DNA of 33,910 nt from CAYSYM01 sp964435115 (GTDB taxonomy: Bacteria; Chloroflexota; UBA6077; CF-72): assembly GCA_964435115.1 (NCBI GenBank), contig CAYSYM010000041.1, positions 1 to 33,910 on the forward strand, given 5' to 3'. This document shows positions 7,699 to 14,702 of the stretch, piece after piece; within the stretch, counting starts at the first letter, position 1; every line of letters starts with the position of its first letter. The notes beneath the pieces were generated by a model. It saw nothing but the letters and a program-made list of their open reading frames with translations. It did not search any database and was not told where the DNA came from. A program made the translations under genes and the position numbers.

Positions 7699-8775
7699 GT
7701 GCTGCGGGACACCATCTCGTCGACCAGGGTCGTGACGACACGGCTGGAGACCTCCGTGCGCTTCGCCGGACCCGAGGGCGGCGTGCCGCTCTGCCTGGTC
7801 CACGGGAACGTCTCGTCCGGGGTGTTCTGGGAGGAGCTGCTCGCCACGCTGCCACGGGGCTACCGCGGCTTTGCACCCGACCTCCGCGGCTACGGCGAGT
7901 CCGAGACCAGACCCGTCGACGCCACGCGCGGGGTGCGCGACTTCTCGGACGACCTGGAGGCCCTTCTGCAGGCGCTCGGCTACCGCGCCACGCACCGCAA
8001 GGTGCACCTGGTGGGCTGGTCGCTGGGTGGCAATGTCGTCCTGCAGTACGCCATCGACCACCCCGAAGCAGTCGCCTCGCTGGTGCTCGTCGCGCCGGGT
8101 TCCCCATTCGGGTTTGGCGGCAGCCGTGGCCTGGAGGGTGCGCCGGTCTGGTCGGACTACGCCGGCTCGGGCGGCGGTACCGCCAATCCCGAGTTCGTGC
8201 AGCGTCTGGCGGACGGGGATCGCTCGGCTGACAGCCCCGTCTCACCGCGGAATGTGATGAACAGCTTCTACTTCAAGCCGCCGTTCCGCGTCGCGCCGGA
8301 GCGGGAGGAGGCATTCCTCGATGGCCTCCTGAGCACCAGGACGTCGCCTGCCAACTACCCGGGCGACACGGTGGCCTCGCCCAACTGGCCCGGGCTCGCG
8401 CCGGGCGTCCAGGGCGTCAACAACGCGCTGTCGCCCAGGTATCTCGACCAGGGCGCTTTCGCCGAGATCGACCCCAAGCCACCCCTGTTATGGATACGTG
8501 GGGCGGACGACCAGATCGTCTCCGACACGTCGCTCTTCGATGTCGGCTTCCTGGGTCAGATCGGGGCTGTCCCCGGCTGGCCGGGCGTGGAGGTGTACCC
8601 ACCTCAGCCCATGGTAAGCCAGACGCGGGCTGTCCTTGACCGCTACCGGGCGCACGGCGGCACGTACCGCGAGCAGGTGTTCCCTGACTGTGGCCATTCG
8701 CCACACGTGGAGCAGCACGAGACGTTCCGCGCCTCGTTGGCAGCATTTCTGCAGCGGGTGCCGGCCGAGCGCTGA
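7699..8775 (+). CDS. alpha/beta-hydrolase fold protein
   Basis: A 358-residue serine hydrolase of the alpha/beta fold with unknown substrate. The oxyanion region is LVHGNVSSG (about 33-41), the nucleophile elbow is GWSLGG (Ser108), the acid is probably Asp270 or Asp271 in WIRGADDQIV, and the histidine is His333 in FPDCGHSPH. A long cap of about 120 residues lies between the elbow region and the acid. No signal peptide is seen. The GTG start has GGAG at good spacing. It stands alone between the LysM gene and ssrA, so context gives no function. Confidence 0.85.
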   Translation: MLRDTISSTRVVTTRLETSVRFAGPEGGVPLCLVHGNVSSGVFWEELLATLPRGYRGFAPDLRGYGESETRPVDATRGVRDFSDDLEALLQALGYRATHRKVHLVGWSLGGNVVLQYAIDHPEAVASLVLVAPGSPFGFGGSRGLEGAPVWSDYAGSGGGTANPEFVQRLADGDRSADSPVSPRNVMNSFYFKPPFRVAPEREEAFLDGLLSTRTSPANYPGDTVASPNWPGLAPGVQGVNNALSPRYLDQGAFAEIDPKPPLLWIRGADDQIVSDTSLFDVGFLGQIGAVPGWPGVEVYPPQPMVSQTRAVLDRYRAHGGTYREQVFPDCGHSPHVEQHETFRASLAAFLQRVPAER

Positions 8776-8928
8776 GCTCGACCCGGACACAGGCGCCGCG
8801 TTCCCGCACGTCGACCCGGAAGCAGGGCAGCCGTGGCAGCGTGTCCGCCTCCACCGGTGGCTCGTCGTACTGCGCGGCGCAGAAGGGCGGGCCCACTCCC
8901 CGAGGGGTCGCCGGCCGATTCAATCGGG

Positions 8929-8934
8929 TATACT
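8929..8934 (+). promoter_or_regulatory. ssrA promoter -10
   Basis: TATACT, a near-perfect -10, lies 19 nt before the mature tmRNA 5' end. Transcription would start near 8941, leaving a short 5' leader for RNase P removal. No strong -35 is seen. Confidence 0.6.
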
Positions 8935-8953
8935 GTGGCCATTCCGAACGTTC

Positions 8954-9306
8954 GGGGGTGTCAGGTTTCGACAGAGGGGAAGACTCGTAGGTTGCAGGCC
9001 GAGGATGGTGGCTCCCTCGTAAATCCGCTACCACGCCAGTAACTGGCAATCGCGAACTCGCTTACGCGGCCTAATCCCCGCGTACCTCTCACCGGCCTCC
9101 GCCTGATGGGCCGGGACAGAGGCCACTCAGTCAGGCTGCTGCGCACGGGAACGCCGGGTAGCGCGCGCACAAGACCACTCGGCTGGCGCCAGGGGATCCT
9201 GTCGGTGGGAGCCCAGGGCGCGAGAGCAGATCACCGACTACGCTTGTAGGACACCTGCAGTCGACCTGCTTTGGACGCCGGGTTCGACTCCCGGCCACCT
9301 CCACCA
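8954..9306 (+). ncRNA. ssrA: transfer-messenger RNA (tmRNA)
   Basis: The 353-nt RNA rescues stalled ribosomes and tags nascent chains for proteolysis. The acceptor stem pairs GGGGGTG (8954-8960) with CACCTCC (9296-9302), giving 7 bp with one G-U; ACCA follows, so CCA is encoded. The 5' end continues TCAGGTTTCGAC, the universal tmRNA start. The T arm is CCGGGTTCGACTCCCGG near the 3' end. A tag frame is present at 9027-9074, followed by GC-rich segments suited to pseudoknots. SmpB is not in this window. Confidence 0.96.
9027..9074 (+). other. tmRNA proteolysis-tag reading frame
   Basis: Reading from GCT at 9027 to TAA at 9072-9074 gives ATTPVTGNRELAYAA. The ending ELAYAA matches the hydrophobic Ala-Ala type tail recognised by ClpXP-like proteases. 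The resume codon is inferred from the usual GCN choice and the preceding GTAAAT stretch; a later resume codon would shorten the tag. Confidence 0.75.
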
Positions 9307-9425
9307 CTCGCGGGCACTCGCGGGCGTGCCGCCTGACCATCCTCCCTGGTGGGACTACCGGGTAGCGCCGGGATCGCCAGTCGGTCCAGACGGCCCCGGG
9401 TGTGACTGACGATTAGGCGAGAATA

Positions 9426-9456
9426 CGGCCCACCTCTGTCCCGCAGAGGTGGGCCG
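9426..9456. terminator. strong hairpin downstream of ssrA
   Basis: A perfect 13-bp inverted repeat (CGGCCCACCTCTG and CAGAGGTGGGCCG) with a 5-nt loop. It lacks a T-run but is the obvious terminator candidate between ssrA and rplU. Confidence 0.6.
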
Positions 9457-9561
9457 GCTTCGTGAGATGGCTCCACCCTACGCCCTCCTACCGGTGCTCC
9501 GGCAGCCCTGCCATCTTCCGGTCACACCTAGCCTGGCAGGGTCGTCCAGTTCTGGGTGAGC

Positions 9562-9686
9562 CCAGCCGCGCTCCTTCTTCGTGGGAGTCTGACAGTTACC
9601 TCCCTGCGGAAGGGGCACGGGATGGGGAATACCGAAACACCCTGCCCAGCCTGGCGTTGCGATTGCCGCGTGGGAGCGGCGGCTGG
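9562..9686. repeat. inverted-repeat-bounded hairpin segment, possibly a degenerate MITE/REP
   Basis: The ends CCAGCCGC-GCTCC (9562-9574) and GGAGC-G-GCGGCTGG (9673-9686) form a 13-bp inverted repeat with one bulge. The centre holds a CCTCCCT...AGGGG hairpin of the same style as the element at 12996-13123. No target duplication is visible. The right end abuts the rplU -10 box. Confidence 0.35.
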
Positions 9687-9692
9687 TAGAAT
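9663..9692 (+). promoter_or_regulatory. rplU-rpmA promoter
   Basis: TTGCCG (9663-9668), an 18-nt spacer and TAGAAT (9687-9692) make a recognisable sigma-70-type promoter 60 nt before the rplU ATG. The -35 lies inside the inverted-repeat segment. Confidence 0.55.
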
Positions 9693-9751
9693 CGAGTACT
9701 AGCCGCGCGGCTCGGTCGCCCGCGGCGCTTTGCTGCCCGGCGGAGAAGAGC

Positions 9752-10147
9752 ATGTACGCCATCATCAAGACAGGTGGAAAGCAGTACCGCGTGCAGCCGG
9801 GCGACACGATCGACGTGGAGAAGCTAGGCGGCGAGCCCGGGAGCCGCGTGGACCTGGGCCCAGTCCTGCTGGTCGGCGGTGACGGCGAGACACGGGTCGG
9901 CACGCCGGCCGTGGCCGACGCCGTGGCGAAGGCCGAGATCGTTGACCAGCGCCGGGGCGAGAAGATCGTCGTGTTCCGGTTCAAGTCGAAGGTCCGCTAC
10001 CGACGCAAGACGGGGCACCGGCAGGCGTTGACGCGGCTGCGGATCACGGACATCCAGGTGGGGGAGGCGCAGACGCCCGCGGCGGCGACGGCCGCCCCGG
10101 CGCGGCGCCGGCGAGCGGCCGCCAGGACTGCCTCGAACGAGGCCTAG
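9752..10147 (+). CDS. rplU: 50S ribosomal protein L21
   Basis: A 131-residue protein opening MYAIIKTGGKQYRVQPGD, the diagnostic L21 start, with KFKSKVRYRRKTGHRQ-type RNA-binding residues near 88-103. After about residue 110 it carries a lineage-specific Ala/Arg-rich tail, longer than the roughly 103-residue core. It precedes rpmA by 12 nt, the usual L21-L27 pairing. Confidence 0.96.
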   Translation: MYAIIKTGGKQYRVQPGDTIDVEKLGGEPGSRVDLGPVLLVGGDGETRVGTPAVADAVAKAEIVDQRRGEKIVVFRFKSKVRYRRKTGHRQALTRLRITDIQVGEAQTPAAATAAPARRRRAAARTASNEA

Positions 10148-10159
10148 AGGGGGAGTCGC

Positions 10160-10414
10160 ATGGCTCACAAGAAAGGCGTTGGCAGCTCGCGCAACGGACG
10201 CGACAGCCAGGGACAGCGGCTCGGCGTGAAGCGGGGCGACGGCACGATCGTCCGCGCGGGCGCCGTGCTGGTCCGCCAGCGCGGGACGCCGGTCAAGCCG
10301 GGCAACAACGTCGGCGTTGGCCGCGATCACACGCTGTTCGCGCTGATCGACGGCCAGGTCCGGTTCGAGCAGGCGACGCGCGAGCGGAAGCGCGTAAGCG
10401 TCTACGCGGTCTGA
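10160..10414 (+). CDS. rpmA: 50S ribosomal protein L27
   Basis: An 84-residue protein beginning MAHKKGVGSSRNGRDSQGQR, the N-terminus that reaches toward the peptidyl-transferase centre. There is no Firmicute-type cleaved N-terminal extension. GGGGGAG lies 6 nt before the ATG. The usual next gene, obg, is absent; rpmE follows after 158 nt. Confidence 0.97.
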   Translation: MAHKKGVGSSRNGRDSQGQRLGVKRGDGTIVRAGAVLVRQRGTPVKPGNNVGVGRDHTLFALIDGQVRFEQATRERKRVSVYAV

Positions 10415-10572
10415 GCACGCCGGCCGTGCCCGTGCGGAGTCGGGTTGAACGTGAGGCCAGGCGCTGAGGGAGCCCGTGCGCTGAGCGCGCAGCGATGAGC
10501 GGCCGTGTGTGTCGAGGCTGAGCGCCGCCGGGGCGAGCTGGCCGCCGAGCAGACAGAGCGGGAGACACCATC

Positions 10573-10779
10573 ATGAAGGCGGGAATCCACCCGGAGTACA
10601 AGACGGCGACGATCACCTGTGGCTGCGGCAACTCGTGGCAGACGCGCTCCACCAAGGCGAACCTCCACGTGGACGTCTGCTCCGCCTGCCACCCATTCTT
10701 CACGGGCGAGCAGCGACTGGTGGACACGGCCGGGCAGGTCGAGCGCTTCCAGCGCCGGCTGCGTTCCAAGAAGTCCTGA
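10573..10779 (+). CDS. rpmE: 50S ribosomal protein L31, zinc-binding type
   Basis: A 68-residue L31 starting MKAGIHPEY. Cys16, Cys18, Cys36 and Cys39 (CGC and CSAC) mark the zinc-binding form, so the protein should be replaced or mobilised under zinc limitation if a Cys-minus paralogue exists elsewhere. CGGGAG precedes the ATG by about 7 nt. The 158-nt leader contains repeated GCTGAG strings that can pair; L31 leaders regulate expression in other phyla, but no known leader class was recognised. Confidence 0.96.
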   Translation: MKAGIHPEYKTATITCGCGNSWQTRSTKANLHVDVCSACHPFFTGEQRLVDTAGQVERFQRRLRSKKS

Positions 10780-10790
10780 GACGCGACGCC

Positions 10791-11750
10791 ATGAGCGCCC
10801 CTGCGCCAGCCGCACTCGGTCTGCGTACGCCGAAGGTGGCGTACGGCGGGCAGGCGGTGCTCGAAGGCGTGATGATGCGCGGCCGGCGCTTCATGGCGGT
10901 CGCCGTCCGTGCCCCGGACCGCCAGATCGTCGTCCGGTCGGAAGAGCTGCCGCGCCGTCTGTACAGCGGCGCCATCCAGAAGGTGCCATTCCTGCGCGGG
11001 ATCACCCTCCTGTGGGATGCGCTAGGGCTGGGCATGAAGGCGCTCATGTTCTCCGCCGACGTGCAGATGCAGGAGGAGCCGGCGACACGCCAGGCCGAGC
11101 GGGCCGAGCCGCCGAGCCTGGGCAAGCCGCTGGCGTGGACCACGGTCGTGGTGGCCCTGGCCTTCGCCATCGGTGTCTTCTTCGTTACGCCGCTCGCCAT
11201 CGTCGGGTTTGCCGAGCAGTTCCTGGGGCGGAGCACCCTCTGGAGCAACCTGGGCGAAGGCGTGATCCGCCTGGTCATCCTGGTGGCCTACGTCGGGCTG
11301 ATCGGCCTGATGCCCGACATCCGGCGGGTGTACATGTACCACGGTGCGGAGCACATGACGATCCACGCGTGGGAGCATGACGAGCCGCTCGACCCGGAGC
11401 ACGTGGCCCGCCACTCGCCCGCCCACCCGCGCTGTGGTACGGCCTTCTTGCTGGAGGTCGTGGCGATCTCGATCGTGCTGTTCGCCCTGCTGGGGACGCC
11501 GGACATCTGGCTGCGCGTGCTCTCGCGGATCCTCCTGATCCCGGTGATCGCCGGCATCGCGTACGAGCTGCTGCGTCTCGGCGGCAAGTACCCGCACAGC
11601 CCGATCATGGCGCTCGTCGTCGCGCCCGGCCTGCTCCTCCAGGCGTTGACCACGCGCTACCCGGACCGCGAGCAGGTGGAGGTGGCCATCGCCTCCATGC
11701 AGGAGCTGCTGGAGCGCGAGGGCGAGCTGCCGGTTCGCTCCGCCGCCTGA
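10791..11750 (+). CDS. DUF1385 (YqhQ-like) membrane protein
   Basis: A 319-residue integral membrane protein of unknown function. It opens with the family motif YGGQAVLEGVMMRGRR (about 17-32), has several hydrophobic segments (about 120-140, 158-178, 220-245, 247-262) and the conserved MYHGAEHMTIHAWE block (about 182-195) and HPRCGTAF. The ATG at 10791 begins 11 nt after the rpmE stop; the longer upstream frame overlaps rpmE and is not family-like. DUF1385 next to rpmE is common and is usually followed by prfA, which is missing here. Confidence 0.9.
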   Translation: MSAPAPAALGLRTPKVAYGGQAVLEGVMMRGRRFMAVAVRAPDRQIVVRSEELPRRLYSGAIQKVPFLRGITLLWDALGLGMKALMFSADVQMQEEPATRQAERAEPPSLGKPLAWTTVVVALAFAIGVFFVTPLAIVGFAEQFLGRSTLWSNLGEGVIRLVILVAYVGLIGLMPDIRRVYMYHGAEHMTIHAWEHDEPLDPEHVARHSPAHPRCGTAFLLEVVAISIVLFALLGTPDIWLRVLSRILLIPVIAGIAYELLRLGGKYPHSPIMALVVAPGLLLQALTTRYPDREQVEVAIASMQELLEREGELPVRSAA

Positions 11751-11788
11751 CGGCGCCGCCGGCTCAGCCCGCGCGCTCAGCTGTGTGT

Positions 11789-11826
11789 CTTTCAAGGCTG
11801 AGCTCTGCCAACTGAGCTACTCCGTA
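11789..11826 (-). pseudogene. 5' fragment of a tRNA gene (Phe-like anticodon loop)
   Basis: The minus strand has an acceptor-like 7-mer (TACGGAG), TA, a perfect D arm (GCTC-AGTTGGCA-GAGC), then CAGCC and loop TTGAAAG, which would place GAA (Phe) at the anticodon. Beyond that the sequence does not pair back to CAGCC, and no T arm (GGTTCRA) or acceptor 3' strand exists before the DUF1385 gene. It is a tRNA 5' half, not a working gene. Confidence 0.5.
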
Positions 11827-11839
11827 GAGATTCGTGCTC

Positions 11840-11918
11840 AGCGACAGCGTTTACCTGTCGCTCGGCTTGGCCGCAGCGCTCCCAGAACGTACGAGTCTGA
11901 CCAGTTCCCTGTCGCTCG
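11840..11918. repeat. CCTGTCGCTCG repeats beside the tRNA fragment
   Basis: CCTGTCGCTCG occurs directly at 11854-11864 and 11908-11918. AGCGACAG at 11840-11847 is inverted relative to the first copy and forms an 8-bp stem with a 7-nt loop. An 11-bp palindrome CTCCTGAGGAG follows at 11929-11939. The set could be protein-binding sites of a lost integrative element or an operator of the adjacent toxin-antitoxin pair. Confidence 0.4.
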
Positions 11919-11966
11919 ACCTTCAATCCTCCTGAGGAGTGGGACGCACAACATGAGACCGCCGGC

Positions 11967-11995
11967 TTGATGCCGTTCTCGGGTGGGGGTACACA
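11967..11995 (+). promoter_or_regulatory. promoter of the MNT-HEPN pair
   Basis: TTGATG (11967-11972), a 17-nt spacer and TACACA (11990-11995), then 7 nt to the ATG at 12003, predict a leaderless message. The start region contains CATG-TTCT-CATG, which might allow autoregulation by the HTH protein. Confidence 0.45.
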
Positions 11996-12002
11996 TGTTC
12001 TC

Positions 12003-12588
12003 ATGATGGAGAACAGAGCCCACGTCCAGGTCCTGCTTGGCCGATCGCGAACCCGGCAGCGGATACTGGCCCTCCTGTTCGATCGGCCCGAGCGGCGCCT
12101 ACACCTGCGGGCGGTCGCCCGCGCCCTCGACGCTTCGGCGAGCACCACGGCCCGCGAGTTGGTGCGGCTGGTCGATGCGGGCCTCGTGACCCGGTCAACC
12201 GAGGGTCGGCAGGTGTACTTCCAGGCGGCCGCCGACTCCCCCCTCTTCGACGCCGTCCAGACGATCGTCCGCCGCACTGTGGGGGCGCCGGACGTCCTCC
12301 GGCGCCACCTGGCTGGGCTGCGCGGCATCGACCGCGCCTTCGTCTACGGCTCGTACGCCCGCGGCGAGGAGACACCAACTTCGGACGTCGACCTCATGAT
12401 CGTTGGCACCCCGGATGTCGACGAGCTGACTGACCGTGCGTCGGCAGCAGAGAGCGAGCTTGGCCGACCGCTCAACTACACCCCTCACCGAGGAGGAGCT
12501 GGAGGACCGGAGGAAGCGGGGAGATCGATTCATCGCGGCGGTGGAAGCCGGGCCGACGCTGCTCGTGATCGAGCCGAGCCATGCCTGA
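12003..12588 (+). pseudogene. HTH plus minimal nucleotidyltransferase (MNT) antitoxin, frame broken near its end
   Basis: The N-terminal half is a winged helix (about 10-75: RILALLFDRPERRLHLRAVARAL, TARELVRLVDAGLV), followed by a nucleotidyltransferase domain with GSYARGEETPTSDVDLMIVG (about 116-135), the GSxxR...SDxDL active site. After LNYT the +1 frame (codons from 12484) gives LTEEELEDRRKRGDRF...LLVIEPSHA and stops at 12588, overlapping the HEPN start by 8 nt (ATGCCTGA). The annotated-looking zero frame instead runs on to 12854 through the HEPN gene. So the break at about 12480-12484, in ACACCCCTC, is one surplus or two missing bases: a mutation, a sequencing error or a recoding site. MNT proteins of type VII systems modify and silence HEPN toxins. 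Confidence 0.7.
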
Positions 12589-13015
12589 GCGGCGGCCGAA
12601 TGTGGCGGATCTGGTCGCGGCAGGCCGCCTCCGGGCCCAGGAGCCGGATCCCGACGCCCTCGTCGAAACTCTTGAGCTCGCCGAACGAGATCTCGAGGCA
12701 GCCGCGGCAAACACGGATCGCTTTGCGCCGTGGGCGGAGACGATGCTCTACGAGGCCGGCCTCCGTGCCGCCCGCGCGATCGTCATGGCGGCTGGGTACC
12801 GGATCTCCGCGGATCGTGGCCACGTCACGGCGATCGACGCCGCGGATGCCCTGACCAACGGCCGCCACCATCGGAGCTTCGTTCGCCTGCATCCACTCCG
12901 CCGGCGCCGCCATGACTTCATGTACGAGACGGCGGCGGAGCCTGGCACGCAGGAGCTGGTGACGGCGCGAGACGACGTGCTGAAGCTGATTGCTCTAGAT
13001 GCTTCCCGCCATTGA
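12581..13015 (+). CDS. HEPN-domain protein, putative RNase toxin, C-terminus altered by a MITE
   Basis: A 144-residue, mostly helical protein (about 26-45, 50-75, 78-95, 118-140) downstream of the MNT gene. RRRRHDFMYE (107-116) occupies the place of the HEPN RxxxxH motif, with RHDFMY having Tyr in place of the final His, a variant seen in some HEPN groups. The ATG overlaps the repaired end of the MNT frame by 8 nt, the expected operon layout. The last residues (LDASRH) and the stop come from an inserted 128-bp element; without it the frame would continue RARIGRSTSG and stop at 13157-13159. Identification as HEPN rests on context and motif, not on a search. Confidence 0.7.
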   Translation: MPERRPNVADLVAAGRLRAQEPDPDALVETLELAERDLEAAAANTDRFAPWAETMLYEAGLRAARAIVMAAGYRISADRGHVTAIDAADALTNGRHHRSFVRLHPLRRRRHDFMYETAAEPGTQELVTARDDVLKLIALDASRH

Positions 13016-13123
13016 ATGCGGCATGGCCGGGAGTCCCCTCTCCCTCTGGGAGAGGGCGAGGGTGAGGGCGTCCCACGGCTGAAGAAGCACCGCCATCGTG
13101 CAGCCATTCGCGGGAAGCATTTA
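12996..13123. mobile_element. 128-bp MITE-like element with 14-bp TIRs and 4-bp target duplication
   Basis: TAGATGCTTCCCGC (12996-13009) and the reverse complement of 13110-13123 (TAAATGCTTCCCGC) match at 13 of 14 positions. GCTC flanks the element on both sides (12992-12995 and 13124-13127), consistent with a 4-bp target duplication. The interior has a second imperfect inverted layer (GAATGC...GGCATGG with its partner near 13091-13109) and a central CCTCTCCCTCTGGGAGAGG hairpin, a motif common in short repeats of many genomes. It encodes nothing and would need a transposase supplied elsewhere. It lies across the HEPN stop codon. Confidence 0.75.
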
Positions 13124-13182
13124 GCTCGGGCTCGGATCGGTCGATCGACGTCTGGATGAGCCCGGCGTCGCGCCTGGCGCGC

Positions 13183-14640
13183 TCAGGTGACGCTCGGGGC
13201 CAGCAGGTCGATCGCGTCGCGCAGGCGCGCGAGCACACGCTCGCGCCCCAGGGCCGCGAGCGTGTCGAAGAGCGGCGGGGTCGCGGTCTTGCCGGTGGCA
13301 GCCACGCGCACCGTCATGAAGAACGCACGCCGCTTCCAGCCGCGGCGGGCGCACGCCGCGTCGAACGCCGCCTCCAGGCCCTCGGGCGTGAACGGCTGCA
13401 CGGACCGGACGACCTCCTCGGCCTCGCTCAGCGCCTGGGCCGCTGTGCCAGCCTCGAGCCCCTGCCGGGTGAGAAGCTCCGGGTCGAGCTCCAGCTTGCC
13501 CACGTAGAGGAAGTCGACCTGCTCGGCAACCGCGGCCAGGCGCCTGGTGCGCTCCTTCAGCGGACCCGCCAGGCGCCGCAGCGCCTCTGCCTGTCCTTCC
13601 CCGGGTAGGAACGGCTGGGCGCGACGCAGGAACTCGTCGTCCGAGAGCCGCTGGATGTACTGGCCGTTCAGCCAGTCCAGCTTCTCCACGTCGAAGACGG
13701 GCCCGACCGGGTCGAACCGCTCCCAGGCGAAGCTCTCGGCCAGCTCGTCGAGCGTAAAGACCTCGCGCCCGTCGGGCATGCTCCAGCCCATCAGCGCCAG
13801 GAAGTTCACCAGCGCCTCGGGCAGGTAGCCCTGCTCTTTGAACCACATCAAGCGGGCGGCCGGGTTCTTCCGCTTGCTGATCTTCGACCGGTCCGGGTTG
13901 CGCAGCAGGGGGAAGTGGGCGAACTTCGGCAGCGCCCATCCCAGCGCCTGATAGAGGAGCAGGTGGATCGGCGTGGAGCTGATCCACTCCTCGCCGCGCG
14001 TCACGTGCGAGATCTGCATCTCGTGGTCGTCCACCACGACGGCCAGGTGGTAGGTGGGGAACCCGTCTGACTTCAGCAGCACTGCGTCGTTCGGGGATGG
14101 CGCCCCGACCCGGCCGCGGATGAGGTCGTCGAAGACCAGGGGCGGGTCGTCCGGGACCCGGAGTCGCACCACCGAGTGCTCGGCGAAGCCCGCCTCCCGA
14201 GCGCGCTGCTGCTTCGTCTTCCCCAGGCAGAAGCGGTCATACCGGGGTGGCTCCTTGCGCCGCTGCTGCTGGTCGCGGACCTCGTTCAGCCGCTCGGGTG
14301 TGCACCAGCACTCGTACGCGTGTCCGAGGTCGACGAGCTGGTGGGCGTAGCGCTGGTACAGCGACAGCCGCTCCGACTGCCGGTAGGGTCCGAACGGGCC
14401 GCCCTTGTCGGGCCCCTCATCCCAGTCTAGGCCGAGCCAGCGCAACGCCTCGAAGATCTGGCGCTCGCTGTGCTCGACGTACCGCGAGCGATCGGTGTCT
14501 TCGATCCGCAGGACGAACGCGCCTCCCTGCTGCCGGGCGAAGGCGACGTCAAAGACGGACATGTAGGCGGTGCCGACGTGTGGATCGCCCGTCGGCGACG
14601 GCGCCATCCGAACGCGAACCGGCTGGGTGGTCATCGACAC
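13183..14640 (-). CDS. gltX: glutamyl-tRNA synthetase
   Basis: A 485-residue class I synthetase charging tRNA-Glu. The HIGH-type motif is PSPTGDPHVGT (His21-Thr24) and the KMSKS-type loop is KISKR (253-257). Cys111, Cys113 and Cys138 (CWC...FC) resemble the zinc cluster of the acceptor-binding insertion, though the fourth ligand is unclear. Whether it also charges tRNA-Gln cannot be told from the sequence, but His31/Gly83 AspRS in the same operon suggests an amidotransferase is present. GTG 14640 and ATG 14634 are both possible starts; GGAG sits 5 nt before the ATG. It is the last gene of the aspS-ileS-lspA-rluD-gltX run. Confidence 0.95.
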   Translation of the reverse strand: MSMTTQPVRVRMAPSPTGDPHVGTAYMSVFDVAFARQQGGAFVLRIEDTDRSRYVEHSERQIFEALRWLGLDWDEGPDKGGPFGPYRQSERLSLYQRYAHQLVDLGHAYECWCTPERLNEVRDQQQRRKEPPRYDRFCLGKTKQQRAREAGFAEHSVVRLRVPDDPPLVFDDLIRGRVGAPSPNDAVLLKSDGFPTYHLAVVVDDHEMQISHVTRGEEWISSTPIHLLLYQALGWALPKFAHFPLLRNPDRSKISKRKNPAARLMWFKEQGYLPEALVNFLALMGWSMPDGREVFTLDELAESFAWERFDPVGPVFDVEKLDWLNGQYIQRLSDDEFLRRAQPFLPGEGQAEALRRLAGPLKERTRRLAAVAEQVDFLYVGKLELDPELLTRQGLEAGTAAQALSEAEEVVRSVQPFTPEGLEAAFDAACARRGWKRRAFFMTVRVAATGKTATPPLFDTLAALGRERVLARLRDAIDLLAPSVT

Positions 14641-14702
14641 TCCGCTCCCGCCTTTCGTACGCCTGGCATGTGCGGGTCATCGGCGGGCCCGCCAGTCTCA
14701 GC

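Noticed and set aside
11751..11830. Group I intron splitting a tRNA at the anticodon loop
   Set aside because: Only about 40 nt separate the 5' half from the DUF1385 gene, with no room for an intron and 3' half.
11840..11930. CRISPR array remnant (repeated CCTGTCGCTCG, nearby GATTGAAGG on the minus strand)
   Set aside because: Only two 11-bp direct copies, no regular repeat length, no cas genes.
12484..12854. C-terminal extension of the HTH-nucleotidyltransferase in the zero frame to 12854
   Set aside because: The zero-frame residues after LNYT are low-complexity and overlap the HEPN gene; the +1 frame has the family-like ending and the expected 8-nt overlap.
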